Source of the DNA: Trametes villosa
Taxonomy: Eukaryota > Basidiomycota > Agaricomycetes > Polyporales > Polyporaceae
Reading direction: 5' to 3'
Length of the DNA stretch: 64,000 bases
Assembly (NCBI GenBank): GCA_002964805.2
Contig: PUDQ02000001.1
Span: 7,650,001-7,714,000 of the forward strand
The first letter of the stretch is position 1. The number at the start of each line of letters is the position of its first letter. Under the pieces are notes generated by a model that made no database searches, was not told the origin of the DNA, and was given only the letters and a program-made list of their open reading frames with translations. Positions 1-11,858 of this stretch are shown here, piece by piece. The translations under genes and the position numbers were made by a program.

Positions 1-90
1 GCGATGAAGACGATTGACAGCTGCAGTGCCATCAACGATGCCGTAGTTCGTTCGCATCAGATGCAACAATGCTATATAGTCGTCGGCCAA

Positions 91-140
91 GTAAGTCGAC
101 CTGCCTGCTACTACATCCCTGCTTAACTCCGCGCATCTAG
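91..140 (+). other. Probable 5' leader intron of glutaminase copy 1
   Basis: A strong donor (GTAAGT at 91) and a CTTAAC branch-like site before ATCTAG at 140 define a 50-base intron just ahead of the ATG at 149. Upstream ATGs at 4 and 60 are in another frame after splicing; the ATG at 69 is in frame with the coding region and could be an alternative start. Confidence 0.5.
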
Positions 141-148
141 GCAACGCG

Positions 149-3100
149 ATGCTGCTCATCGTCGTCCTTGCAACTTGCTGCGCCTACTTGGCCCCGGCAC
201 TGGCGGCTACCCCCTGGACTGTGACACCGTTCAATCCTCCAAGCGTCCCTCTTGCTGTGCGATCTCCCTACCTATCTGCGTGGCTGAATCAAGGGAAAGG
301 CGCTGCGTTAAATGACGTCTGGCCCAGTTTCTGGACGGGTACTGTGAGTAGCTCATAAAACTGACCTATCCGGTGCTCAAGTCTACACTCTAGATTTTGG
401 GATGGGCGGGCTTTGCCAAAGTGGACGGGACAGCGTATACCTGGCTCGGCACGCCTGGGTTACCGGCGGGAGTGAACACCACCAAGGCCACGCAGAAGAG
501 TCTCGAGGTTAGCAGCTCTCAGTATCGAGGACGCATATCGAGCTGACGCTTGGCATCGCAGATCACTTCAACACAGAGTATCTTTGTGATGACGGCCGGC
601 CCTGTCGATCTGACTATCACATTCCTCAGCCCCGTCGAGGTAAGCGTTGTTTGACCAAAAGGTGCATCCTCTCGTTCATCCTGCTATCCACGCAGCCTGC
701 CGATCCCGTGAACCAATCACTCCCGTTCTCTTACCTCTCTGTCTCTGCGTCCTCGAACGACGGGAAAGACCACAGCGTCCAGGTATACTCTGACATCAGC
801 GCCGAATGGATCACCGGAGACAACAGTCTGGAAGCTCAATGGAGTACCACGACGGGAGACATCATCACGCATCAAGTTCAGTTGGCAGTGCAAAGCGCAT
901 ATACGGAGATCAAGGATCACATTCAGCGTGCGTCGATGATACTCTATGAAGTCAAACGGGAACCATAGGCTGACGGCGCTCCCAGACGGAATGGCATACC
1001 ACTCAACCTTGAATGTGCGTATGACGTTTGGTCAGGTGTGGCAGAGGACTGACAAATCGTTCAGACCAAGGGCACGACACACCAAACGGGGCAAGATATC
1101 GTCGTACGGTCACAGTTCGTCAACAACGGCCTGCTCCTGAACACGCAAGACGCAAACTTCCGCGTTGTCTCGAACAATTGGCCGGTCTTCGCGCTGTCTC
1201 ACGACCTCGGTAACGTCAACTCCGCGTCTGCGCCAGTTGTCTTCTCTGTGGGGCACGTCCGAGACCCAGCCGTTCAATACATTGTGGCGAACAACCAGCT
1301 GCAGCCCCGAAGCCTCGCCTTCTGGTCGCGGTTCCCGGTCATCAACGCTGCAGTGAGTTTCTTGCCTCAGGCGCTACCAACGCTTCGCTGATTATCTCTC
1401 AGATTTCAGCGTTCCTCAACGACTACAGCAATGCTGTAGTGCGAGCGAACGCTTTTGACGCCCAGGTCAACAAGGACGCATCGAAGATCTCAGACGACTA
1501 CGCATCTCTCGTCGCTGTCTCGATCAGGCAAACCTTCGGTGCCACTGAGCTCACCATTCCCGGAACGAACTCGGGGAACTTCAACGCATCAGACGTCCTG
1601 ATGTTCATGAAAGGTGCGAATATCGCGTCTTGGTTGCGACCGTACGTTGACTAACTCCGTGTGCAGAGATATCCAGCGACGGCGTAAGTGGATCTGCCGG
1701 ATTCTCAGTAGCTATGATGCTCAAAGACATACAGAACGTCAATACCGCCGACGTCATCTTCCCGGCATGGCCTCTCTTTCTCTACATCAACCCCACCATG
1801 GGGAAGCAACTACTGCTTCCTCTGCTCGAGTACCAAGCTACAGGCCAGTACCCGAACACTTGGGCGGTGCACGATGTTGGTCAGTCTGAGCATCTCGCGC
1901 CTCGATGTCTTTCTTTACAGCTCACACTCTAACTAGGCGCACATTACCCCAACGCGACGGGACACAACGATGGTATGTTCCGGTATTGCGTGTATTGATA
2001 CAGGGCATAACCTTGACTGTTCGCCTAGGCCAAGACGAGCTTATGCCTATCGAAGGCACGTCCAAACACAGGGCAACCGAAACTTGAAGCCGGCTGACAT
2101 CAATTATTCTCTGTTTAGAATGCGGCAATATGCTTATCATGACATTGAGTTACACTCAGCGGACGAACGACACTTCGCTCGTCCACGACTACGTATGGCT
2201 CGTTCTTCTGTGGGCATCCTATGCGTTGCTTATGGTCTCGCCTGTTCATAGTTCAATCTCCTCGACCAGTGGGCCCAATATCTCGTGAAGAACACGCTCG
2301 TCCCGAACAACCAGTTCAGCACAGACGACTTTGCGGGCGAACTTGCCAACCAGACGAACCTGGCGATCAAGGGCATAGTCGGCATCCAGGCCATGTCCCA
2401 GATTGCTTCTATTACGGGGGACGCCGACAAAAGCTCGAGCTACAGCGTGCGTACCTTCCTGCCTGTATCCGCGGATAATATTCCCGGGCTAAGCTTCAAA
2501 ATTAGACCACTGCGTCTCAGCTCGTCCAGCAGTGGGAGAAGCTCGCGATGTCAGCGGACGGCAGCCATCTGACGCTATCTGTATGTGCCAGTTCTCTGTG
2601 ACGGGACAACCACTCACCCAGATTGTATTGCAGTACGGCAATGTCACGAGGTACCAATCTTGAACACACATAGTTGCTTTTGGGTTAGACTGACCAGTGG
2701 TATAGCTGGGGGCTCGCATATAACCTGTATGCGGACAAGCTACTAGGCACGAATATCTTCCCGGAGTCGGTGTACGATCTGGGTGAGTCCTACCCCCTCC
2801 CTGCAGACTGCTTAGCTCAACCAGCGCACCCGCAGAAACCAAATGGTATAGCAGCCAAGACAGTGAGCGCATCGCTCCGGTTTGAAGCGCTGTAGGTGGT
2901 TAACCTTGCTCCTCAGATTCGTTTGGCGTGCCACTGGATAGCAGGCAAGTCTTGAGAGAATATACAGTAAGCGCCGGAGACTGACTGACGCTACGTAGAC
3001 ACACATACACGCTCTCCGGTAAGCTGTCTTCGATGAAGCTCCGCTACGATGTCGCTCACCCGCTTTGCACAGACTGGCAGATCTGGACCGCGGCTTTGGT

Positions 3101-3551
3101 GACCGACAATACCCTCCGCGACTCCCTCATCAGTTCCGTGCGCAAATATGCCGAGAGCGGGAACGGCTCACAACCGTTTGGGGACTGGTACGAAACGACG
3201 ACCGGTGCCGTGGAGAGCAGCTTTCGTGCGCGACCAGTCGTCGGCGGTCACCTCGCGCTGGTAGGCCTGATCTTTCCTGCTTGGTTGCTATCGGCTCACT
3301 GATATCATCTACAGCTCGCGCTACAATCGAACACCTCGATCGCCCTCAGCCCACCCACTGCGCCATCTCCGGCAAGTAGCAACGGGACGTCGACAGATGG
3401 ATCGCCCACAACCAACTCGACTGCGTCTGCTTCGCCGACAGACGGCCGACCAAACTCGGCGATTTCCTGGCGCAAACCCTGCTCAGGCTCGAGCGGGCTC
3501 TTCGCTCTCTCGTGCCTTCTAGGGCTTGCGATGCTGGCGGCGATAGCATAG
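149..3551 (+). CDS. gtaA: Secreted GtaA-type glutaminase, copy 1, with GPI-anchor-like tail
   Basis: Extracellular glutaminase A family protein (order DUF5127, DUF4965, DUF1793), which deamidates L-glutamine to glutamate outside the cell. An N-terminal hydrophobic signal peptide ends near ALAATPW, followed by the family motif VPLAVRSPYLSAWL. About 14 short introns split it, and every exon has a counterpart in the paralog at 4587. Two introns (2056-2118 and 2945-2998) need GC donors to keep the frame. The last exon (from about 3315) adds a Ser/Thr/Pro/Asn-rich linker and a hydrophobic end (LFALSCLLGLAMLAAIA), which looks like a GPI-attachment signal; the paralog lacks it. Start chosen at 149 because it aligns with the paralog. 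An in-frame ATG at 69, spliced over a good intron at 91-140, would add an Arg-Arg n-region. Enzyme family is sure; GPI anchoring is inferred. Confidence 0.88.
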
Positions 3552-4586
3552 AGCGACGAAGTTTGCGCGGTTGATCTTCGGGCTTATGGTTGTATATTCT
3601 CTCGACCCATTTGATTATCGTCTCCCACAAGTGCACCACGAGGTCCTGGCCTTCTCCAGGATGAAGAAGAGCAGGTGAGGCTTCCGAAGCAGGCTCCACC
3701 GGGTTGTACCTGAGAAGGCACAGCCGGTTGCGGACCCGGTCCACTCCTACGAAAGAGCACAGAGTCTTCGTTTGGGGAACTTACGGGACCGCTCGAGGGC
3801 AACCTCTGTTCGAAATTTCTATGCTGTGGTACCAGCTTTCGAGCTACTTACCGTCCTCTCGACCTCAAACCGGGTACTCCGCGCTAACTGATGTACTGAC
3901 GCACCGCCACCCTCATGCTTGCAGATCATGACATATCGAAGCTCATCCTGTGCTAAACAACTTTCCGCTGATGTGAGGCTACGCGCCGATTTTTCAGATG
4001 CAGATATCCAACGCTCATACGAACATGACCGCCAACGCCATCAAGAAAGTATCACGCCGTTGAACAGATGATGAGTGCCGATGCTTCCAGTGGGTTGTTG
4101 AACAAGGTATGTGACCATCCTGTTCTGTGATGGATTCAGAAAGTTAGGCTTCTGCAACCGCTTACGCAGGCAACGATCTTTCCAGAGGCCCACCGCCATG
4201 CCCAGCACCCATACCGCATCGTCAGGTGGCCCCCCTACCTACGATGTCAACTCTGATACCACATGGCGCTGGGCACCCAATGTCCGACTGCGTTCGCGCA
4301 AGCCCAGGCTGGAGCGGACACAAGACGCACGAGATGGAAGCAGATATGACGCACGCCTCTTCCACGGCGTCGCTTCCTCGCCGCGCTCCTCGTCACATTG
4401 CGCGGCAGCTGACCGGCGCTCAGCGTGGTCCCCCCGCCGACGCTGCGGCGGCTGCGGGCCCGATGCGCGATGGCACGAGGAGCGCGTACTGCCGAGGAGG
4501 CTTCGGCTACTGTGGTCATCGCCCGCGGAGGGTGGCGTCACACTTAAATACGTCTGCGACGTAGGGTTTGCTTGCGACCTACGACG
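3552..4586. other. Intergenic region between the two glutaminase copies
   Basis: About 1 kb holding the 3' end of copy 1 and the promoter of copy 2. A TATA-like CTTAAATA lies at 4543-4550, about 40 bases before the ATG at 4587. The rest of the nearest 450 bases is GC-rich and carries long open frames on both strands that look like composition effects. I see no decayed third copy and no transposon ends here. Confidence 0.6.
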
Positions 4587-7500
4587 ATGTACGCGCAAGC
4601 CCTCCTCGCCGTGTGCTGTTCCTTCTTGCTTGTCTCCGTGCTGGGGGCGGTTACGTGGACCGCAACCCCGTTTAACCCCGCCGCCGTGCCGTTGGCGGTC
4701 CGTTCGCCGTACTTGTCTGCGTGGCTCCCACAGGGCGCTGGCACTGCTTTGAACGCTGGATGGCCGACTTTTTGGACTGGAAGCGTGAGTATTAGTGCAC
4801 GATTTCCATATCTGTACTCTGCTAAACACCGCTTTGTAGATTCTCGGATGGGCCGGGTTCGCGAAGGTGGATGGCGTCGCGTACAACTGGCTCGGTGTTC
4901 CCAATGTTCCTGGAACGACCTTCAACAAGGCTACTCAGAAGAGCCTGCAGGTAAGTGGTCGATACCACTTATTACTACTGACCCTTGAGCTGAGCGACAT
5001 CCAGTTCACGTCGACCCAAAGTGTCTTCGTCATGACCGCCGGGCCCGTCGACCTCACTATCACGTTCCTGAGCCCCGTCGAGGTAGTCGACTTGCTGAAT
5101 CTTGTGTACCCTGCATTCTGACGGCCTCCTCACAGCCGAGCGACCCCGTCAACCAATCGCTTCCCCTGTCGTACTACGCCATTTCAGCGGCATCCAACGA
5201 TGGCAAGGCACACAGCGTACAGCTATACACGGACATCAGCGCGGAATGGGTCACCGGCGACAACAGCCTCACCGCGAACTGGACGACGACCACGGGCAAC
5301 ATCCTCACGCATCAGGTTCAGCTTGCAGCACAGACCCAGTTCGGCGAAGTGGGCGACCACATCCAGCGTAAGTGATTGTTGCGTGCACTCGTCGCGCACA
5401 GCAATGAGGCTCAACCCGCGTTACAGAGGGCTCTGCCTACCACTCGACCCTCAACGTACGTACGCCACGGTCACGGCCGCCGCAATACTCGACGCTGATA
5501 TCTCTTCCAGACCGTCGGTGCGACCTGGCAAACGGGCCAGGACACAGTCGTGCGCGCGCAATTCATCAACAACGGCAAGCTCACAAACGCGGGCGACACC
5601 GCATTCCGCGCCGTCTCCGACCGCTGGCCCGTCTTCGCCTTCGCCCACGACCTCGGCAGCGTCTCGGGGGCGACCGCGCCTGTTGTGTTCGTCGTCGGGC
5701 ACGCCCGCGAGCCGGCGGTCCAGTACATCACTGCGAACAACGGCAGGCAGAGCAGGAGCCTGTTCTTCTTCACGAAGTTCTCGACCGTGGCGAGCGCCGT
5801 GAGTCACTGACTGCGTGTTCCGCTGCCATGCGGGCACTGACAGAATTGTATTGTGATAGATCTCGACGTTTATCAACGACTACAGTCATGCGTTGACGCG
5901 CGCAAAGGCGTTCGACGCGAAGGTGAACGCGGACGCGACGAAGATCTCGGCCGACTACGCTTCGATCGTTGCGCTCTCCATCCGCCAGGGTTTCGGCGCG
6001 ACCGAGATCACGGTCTCGCGCACTGCTGGTGGTGGCTTCAACACGTCGGACGTACTGGTCTTCATGAAAGAGATCTCTAGTGACGGCGTGCGTCCCTGTA
6101 ACATTATCAGGATAGGACTGCCAGAGGCTGACAATTTGGCAGAACGTGAACACGGTCGACGTGATCTTCCCGTCGTGGCCGCTCTTCCTGTACACGAACC
6201 CGACCCTCGGGAAGCAGCTCCTGCTCCCGCTGTTCGAGTATCAGGCCTCGGGCCAGTACCCGAACAAGTGGAGCGTGCACGACATGGGTGAGCCGTTGGG
6301 AGACCTGAGGTAGGGCTAACCGCTAACGGCCGTTGTCCGTAGGTGCGAGCTACCCTAAGGCACTCGGCCACAACGATGGTAAGGGGACGAATAAGTAGTA
6401 CATGTAAACTCGACACTCACATGGAATCCGCAGGCAAGGACGAGGCGATGCCGGTGGAGGGTCAGCAACTTCACCCAAAACTTAACATGTCATACCTCAT
6501 TGACACGCCTGTTCTACAGAGAGTGGCAATATGCTCATCATGACACTGAGTTACACCCAGAAGACGAACGACCTTTCGCTCATTAGGACCTACGTGAGTC
6601 GCCTTCCTCTACTTATACTTCCTATCTAGACAACCAACTGACGTTGCTACATCCCTAGTTCAACCTCCTGGACCAATGGACGCAGTTCCTGATCACGGAC
6701 TCGCTCATCCCCGCCAACCAGATCAGTACGGACGACTTCGCAGGCAGCCTCGCGAACCAGACGAATCTCGCCATCAAGGGCATCGTCGGCATCAAGGCCA
6801 TGGCGGAGATTGCGTCCCTCGTCGGGGACACCGCGCGCAGCTCGAACTACAGCGTAAGTCCCTCTAGTCTGGTCTGCGAGAGGGAATGCGCTGTGCTAAC
6901 TGCGTTGAGCAGTCGATTGCGGCGTCGTACGTGCAGCAGTGGCAGAAGTTTGCTACATCCTCGGATGGGACGCACTTGACCCTTTCGGTACGTCGGTTGT
7001 TTCTGTTGCGAGCCCCGCAACGTGCTGACACTGGGATCAGTACGGCAACAGTGCTAGGTGAGCCGTCGACGATGGTACGCGTCCATGATGAAAGAACTGA
7101 TCCCCCCTGTAGCTGGGGTTTGTCCTACAACATGTTCGCGGACAAGCTCTTGAAGACCAACGTCTTCCCGGCTTCCGTGTTCGACATGCGTGAGTACTCG
7201 TTTAAATGATGTCGGCGCGCCTCTAACACTAGGCTGGTTACAGAAACCAAGTGGTATAGTAGCCACGCCAGTACGTGCCCTCGAATACTTTCTGAAATTC
7301 GTAGCTAACCCGCCGCAGACTCGTTCGGCGTCCCTCTCGATACTCGGTATGTTCAACACCGACGATCCTATGATACTTTAACACTCATCACAATCACAGC
7401 CACACATACACAAAGTCGGGTAAGAGCTACGAAGCACCGCTTGCACCGAAATTGCACCCGCTCATTTCATATCGCGCCTACAGACTGGGAGATCTGGACC

Positions 7501-7737
7501 GCAGGCCTGGTGACGTCGACCGCCGTTCGCGACCTGCTCATCAGCTCGGTGCGCAAGTATGCCGCGGACGGGAAGAGCTCGCAGCCGCTCGGCGACTGGT
7601 ACGAGACGACCGACGGTTCCGTGGAAGGCTTCCGCGCGCGGCCGGTTGTTGGAGGACATCTCGCTCTGGTACGTTTGACAATACCGCTGCTCGAACGCCG
7701 TTTTACTCACCGTCGCATGTAGCTGGCTCTGCAGTAG
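4587..7737 (+). CDS. gtaA: Secreted GtaA-type glutaminase, copy 2
   Basis: Tandem paralog of the gene at 149 with the same domain order (DUF5127, DUF4965, DUF1793) and the same intron positions. A signal peptide covers about the first 20 residues (LLAVCCSFLLVSVLG). Conserved blocks shared with copy 1 include FWTGS, FVMTAGPVDLTITFLSPVE, GKQLLLPLFEYQ, GNMLIMTLSYTQ, ANQTNLAIKGIVGI and the C-terminal DWEIWTAGLVTS and ARPVVGGHLAL. It ends with LALQ and a stop, exactly where copy 1 continues into its Ser/Thr-rich tail, so the product should be freely secreted. All introns appear to use GT donors, including at the two places where copy 1 uses GC. Its exons are more GC-rich than those of copy 1. Expected role: extracellular glutamine breakdown in nitrogen scavenging, from the family. 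Confidence 0.9.
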
Positions 7738-8003
7738 AGGAAGCTCGGACATGGTGAGTACGATACCGTCAGTCCGGTACATGCCTTGCTTGATAACCAA
7801 CCGGAGAAGCTGACTCGGGGATCCGCAGAGGCGTGGGCCTGTCGGTGGCGTACAATGGGTGGGAAGCCCCAACTCTCCAACGCATCTGGATCTGAACCTT
7901 TGAAGTGGCTTCATTAACTTCACAACAACACTTGTACAAACTGGAATCTTTCCCCGACAACACAATGTACAATGATTATTTTCGCACACCTACTACTAGT
8001 CGC

Positions 8004-8041
8004 GCGCGGAGGCTGGCACGCACGCCAGCCAGCCTCCGCGC
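8004..8041. repeat. Perfect 13-base inverted repeat (hairpin)
   Basis: The arm GCGCGGAGGCTGG (8004-8016) and its exact reverse complement (8029-8041) are separated by 12 bases. It sits about 130 bases upstream of the photolyase TATA box. Confidence 0.8.
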
Positions 8042-8168
8042 TTGAGGGAAGCGAAACGCGGTCACGTGGCTGTCGATGGCGGGGCGGGATCGCGCCAGTG
8101 AGGGAAGGAGGTGGACGCGTTTTGGGCTGTCCGCCCCCATCGCGCCCGCCGTCCCTGAGTCGGACGGC

Positions 8169-8174
8169 TATAAG
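8169..8174 (+). promoter_or_regulatory. TATA box of the photolyase gene
   Basis: TATAAG stands 102 bases before the ATG at 8276. Transcription would be expected to start about 30 bases downstream, near 8200, which bears on which of two in-frame ATGs (8201 or 8276) is used. Confidence 0.5.
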
Positions 8175-8275
8175 GCTTGGTGCATGCCTCGGCTGACGCG
8201 ATGTACCGCCTCCCCCCTCGTCGCGTCCGCTCAGTGCTTCCTGCTACCCTCCTACTGCCCAAAGCCCGATTTGTA

Positions 8276-10480
8276 ATGCCGAAGAGGCTGCGCAGTACAT
8301 CACCCACCCTTGACCCTTCCGCTATGAAGAAGTCGAAGGAGGACGCGAAGTACCTTCCCAACAAGATCGCCACCGCGGAGAATGCAGCCAAGGCGGACGC
8401 GGCGCCTCCCGTCTTCCAGCTGGATGACGCGGTGCGCATCGCGGTGAAGCCTACCAAAGGGGATTGCGTCGTATATTGGATGAGGATGGAGGATATGAGA
8501 AGTATGCGCTGCGTTCGTACGGAGGTGCAATAGCTGACCATTGGTACGCAGTAAGAGACAACCGCGCCCTCGCAGAAGCGTCTGCGCGAGCGCAGAAGGA
8601 CGGCGTCCCTCTCCTCGCGCTATTCGTGCTCAGCCCGCAGGACTACATCGCGCACGATCGTGGTGCACGTAGGATCGACTTCACCCTGCGGAATCTGGCC
8701 CATGTCAAGGTATGTTACGCGCCCCTGGTATGTACGACCACTAACCCCGTCTTTCGCGAAGGCCGAGCTGGCGAAGCTGCACATCCCGCTCTACACAGTC
8801 TCCCACACGCCTCGCACGAAGATCCCGAGCTTCGTGCACGACCTGCTACTACAGTGGAACGCGTCGCACCTGTTCGGGAACATCGAGTACGAGGTCGACG
8901 AGCTCCGCAGAGACATCGCCCTATGCAAGATCGCGAAGAAGCACGGCAAGGTCGCCTGCCTGTTCGGACACGACAAATGCATCGTCCCTCCTGGGTTGGT
9001 GAAGACGAAGGATGGGCGCGGGTACACTGTAGGTAGCACAGCAGCTGAGTAACTTGAAGTTATACTGACAAATGTGTAGGTGTACTCGCCTTTCTTGCGC
9101 GCCTGGGCACCGATCCTTGAGAAAGCGGCTTCGCATCACCTCGATGAAGTCCCGCTCCCAAAAGCGAACGACGCATCCGTACATCAGCACCCGCTGTATG
9201 GGCCGCTGTTCAAAGTGGAAGTGCCCCATGAAGTCGAGGGCTTCTCCCTCGACCCCGGAGAACGCGAACGAATCTCGACCTTCTGGCACGCAGGAGAGGA
9301 CGCCGCTCACGAGGTGATATCCATCCTAGATGCCCCCTGACGGTGTACTGACACGATACACCTAGATGCTCCGCCGCTTCCTCAGCACCGCGGCGCGAAC
9401 GTCCCAGTTCGGTGCAGTCGACCCTCTGACAGAGGGCGCGAAGGACGTCGACCCAACGAAGCAGAGCCGCCTCGCGAAGTACAAGGACGCGCGGGACCTC
9501 ATGGACGCGGACACGACGAGCCGGCTGAGCCCCTACCTCGCCGCAGGGGTCATCTCCGCCCGCGCGTGCGTCCGCGAGGCCCTCAAGGCGTCCGGCAAGA
9601 AGAAGCTCGACGTCAGCCGCGACACCGGCGTCGGGCGCTGGATCCAGGAGCTCGGTCAGTCCCCCCTCCCCTCCCCGCTCTTCCCCTCTCGTGAACATGT
9701 CCTGACTGGCGATACGGGTCGACAGCGTGGCGCGACTTCTACACGCACATCGTCGCGCTCTTCCCGCGCGTGTCGATGGGGCGGCCGTTCCAGGAGAAGT
9801 ACGCGGGCGTGCGGTGGGAGACGGACGCGGCGCACCTGCAGGCGTGGAAGGACGGCCGGACGGGCGTGCCGGTCGTCGACGCCGCGATGCGCCAGGCGAA
9901 CGCGATGGGCTGGATGCACAACCGCGCGCGCATGATCGCGGCGATGTTCCTCGTCAAGGACCTCATGATCGACTGGCGGCTTGGGGAGCAGGTGCGTGCG
10001 GTTGTTTGTGGGAGTCTTGGAAGCGGGGTGCTAACGGAGGGGCAATACTTAGTACTTCATGGAGACGCTGATCGACGGGGACCTTGCGTCGAATAACGGC
10101 GGCTGGCAGTGGAGCGCGAGCACGGGCGTTGACCCCGCGCCGTACTTCCGCATCTTCAACCCGTACTTGCAGAGCCAGAAGGTGCGTCGACATATGTGTG
10201 TGGAGCGTCGCCCAGACTCAAGACCCTGATTTCGAACAGACCGACCCGGCGGGCGAATACATCCGCCACTTCGTGCCTGAGCTAGCAAAGGTCAGAGGTG
10301 CAGGTGCGTCAGCTTCCTCACTATGACATGGAGGCCCGACGTGACATTACCGTGTTCACAGAGATCCACAACCCACCACCGGCCTTGGCGACCAAACTGG
10401 GTTATCCGCGGCCGCTGGTAGACCACAAGAAGGCCAGGGATCGCGCGATCCACCGATACAAGAACATTGGGGAGGAATAG
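8276..10480 (+). CDS. PHR1: Class I CPD photolyase (deoxyribodipyrimidine photolyase)
   Basis: Flavoenzyme that uses blue/near-UV light to split cyclobutane pyrimidine dimers in DNA. The N-terminal antenna domain begins with [11 protein letters not shown] joined across an intron to [11 protein letters not shown]. The FAD-binding helical domain shows [29 protein letters not shown] and the signature [19 protein letters not shown]. An N-terminal basic tract (MPKRLRS, MKKSK) looks like a nuclear import signal. Several short introns, one just before [15 protein letters not shown]. Start chosen at 8276 because the TATA box at 8169 predicts transcription from about 8200. An in-frame ATG at 8201 would add 25 residues rich in Arg and hydrophobics without acidic residues, resembling a mitochondrial presequence. 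The product ends in RYKNIGEE. The class call rests on the C-terminal motif; a cryptochrome is less likely. Confidence 0.93.
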
Positions 10481-10632
10481 GCTTACTAGTGTATACATCC
10501 GTCGTATGGCTTGGTCTTGCTTGAATGTGTTCGTGACAAGAACAGGCAAATCATCTTGATTTGCGTAGTGCAAGAAAACTCAACGGGAAGCACATGCAGA
10601 GCGTGTGGTAGGGGGTCAAGAAAGGCAGGGTA

Positions 10633-11590
10633 TCACTCATCCAAGTCAAAGTCAGAGTCGTCATCCTGCGGCCGCCCCCGGACGTTTCGCCTCGTTGTTG
10701 ACTTTACGCCGTACGTAACACTGGGCCCGACAGGCTCCTCCTTCAGTATCACGCCTGTACAAATGAGGTCAGCACATGGTATAGTCATCAAACCAGGCTC
10801 TCGCGACGTACCGCTATTCAGGAGTTTCCACTCCAGCGTGGCCGTGTCAAACTGGTCGGTGTTACCCAGCTCCTCGAAGCCGACGAATCTGTCCTTTGAG
10901 ACCCCGTTGACGAACGTGATCACGCATGGCAGGACCTGCACGCCGAGCCGAGTGACTAGCCACGGCGCGTTCTCCACGAATACTCGGATGAAGAGCGTCT
11001 TGAAGTATTTCGCCGCAATCCGCTGAAGATATGTGGGTTAGGCTGGGCCAGAACAAGGTTTGGAAGAGTAACTCACAGCAAGGTGCTTGTCCATAATTTC
11101 ACATCGTTTGAACTTGCGGTGGAAGAAGTGAATCACACAGCGAGGCTCCTTCCTGTAGATAGTCCGTTAGCCTAGTAAATTCTGGAGGTACCTGTGGCTG
11201 AACATGTACTTACGCGCTCAGGCGAATCGCCTCCTTCTCATCTGTGATCTCCCGGTATTGACCGTGACCATCGCTCTTCTTCTGTTGGAGGAGCTCCATC
11301 CTACACGGTACGCCATGGTAGTCAGCACCCTGCCGAGACTCCTTCGCGCTTCCTAGGGCGCGGAAGACAGACAGAGGGGCACCTCACTCTCGCTTGAGCT
11401 CTTCCATGCCATGCTCACGGAACGCCGCACTCGAGTCGTTCTCGATCTCCGCCTCGAGCTCGGCGAAGATGTCATCGTCGTCCTCCGCGTTATGTGAGTC
11501 TACGTGCGCGGATGCGCGTGAAGATGAGGACGTGCTGGGCTCGTTGAGGCGCGCAACGAGGGAGTCGATTTTGGCGTCGTGAGCAGACAT
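10633..11590 (-). CDS. PLP1: Phosducin-like / thioredoxin domain-containing protein 9 homolog
   Basis: Thioredoxin-fold phosducin-like protein, of the yeast Plp1 / human TXNDC9 type, which acts with the CCT chaperonin in tubulin and actin folding. N-terminus is acidic (EDDDDIFAELEAEIE) and leads into KRE-MELLQQKKSDGHGQYREI, the helix typical of TXNDC9. The thioredoxin-like domain follows (PRCVIHFFHRKFKRCEIMDKH, then RLGVQVLPCVITFVNG, then GFEELGNTDQF and TLEWKLLNSG). The redox CxxC is absent, as usual for this family. The tail is acidic (DDDSDFDLDE). Four or five exons with short introns. It is head-to-head with the Dom34 gene at 11859, about 270 bases between starts. Confidence 0.9.
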
Positions 11591-11858
11591 TATATGCAGT
11601 TCAGGTCGCGGTTGAAGCGAGACAGAGTATGTTCAGATGGCGACAGTGCGACGATCTGACAGACACAAGAGGGAAGAGCAAGAGAGCGGCAGCAGGCGGC
11701 AGCACACGCTTGTCGCGTTTAGACACGATCTGCCTACGCTGCCAGATCGGGAAGGTTGTTCCCACATTCATAGTATGATGAAATCGGCTCCTTCAGACAG
11801 GTTCAGCCACCGCCGCCTTCACCACAAACCTGCACTTCACCAAATACCACCAAGTGCA

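Larger units (their letters stand above)
7738..8275. other. Intergenic: glutaminase 2 terminator side and photolyase promoter
   Basis: Contains the 3' flank of the glutaminase, a perfect 13-base inverted repeat at 8004-8041 and a TATA box at 8169-8174. No gene recognised. Confidence 0.6.

Noticed and set aside
4239..4928. 229-codon minus-strand frame over the glutaminase 2 promoter
   Set aside because: Overlaps the start of glutaminase 2 and is Arg/Ser/Ala-rich like other GC-driven frames.
149..10480. Secondary-metabolite or catabolic cluster around the glutaminases
   Set aside because: Neighbours are a photolyase and housekeeping genes; no synthase, P450, or pathway-specific regulator nearby.
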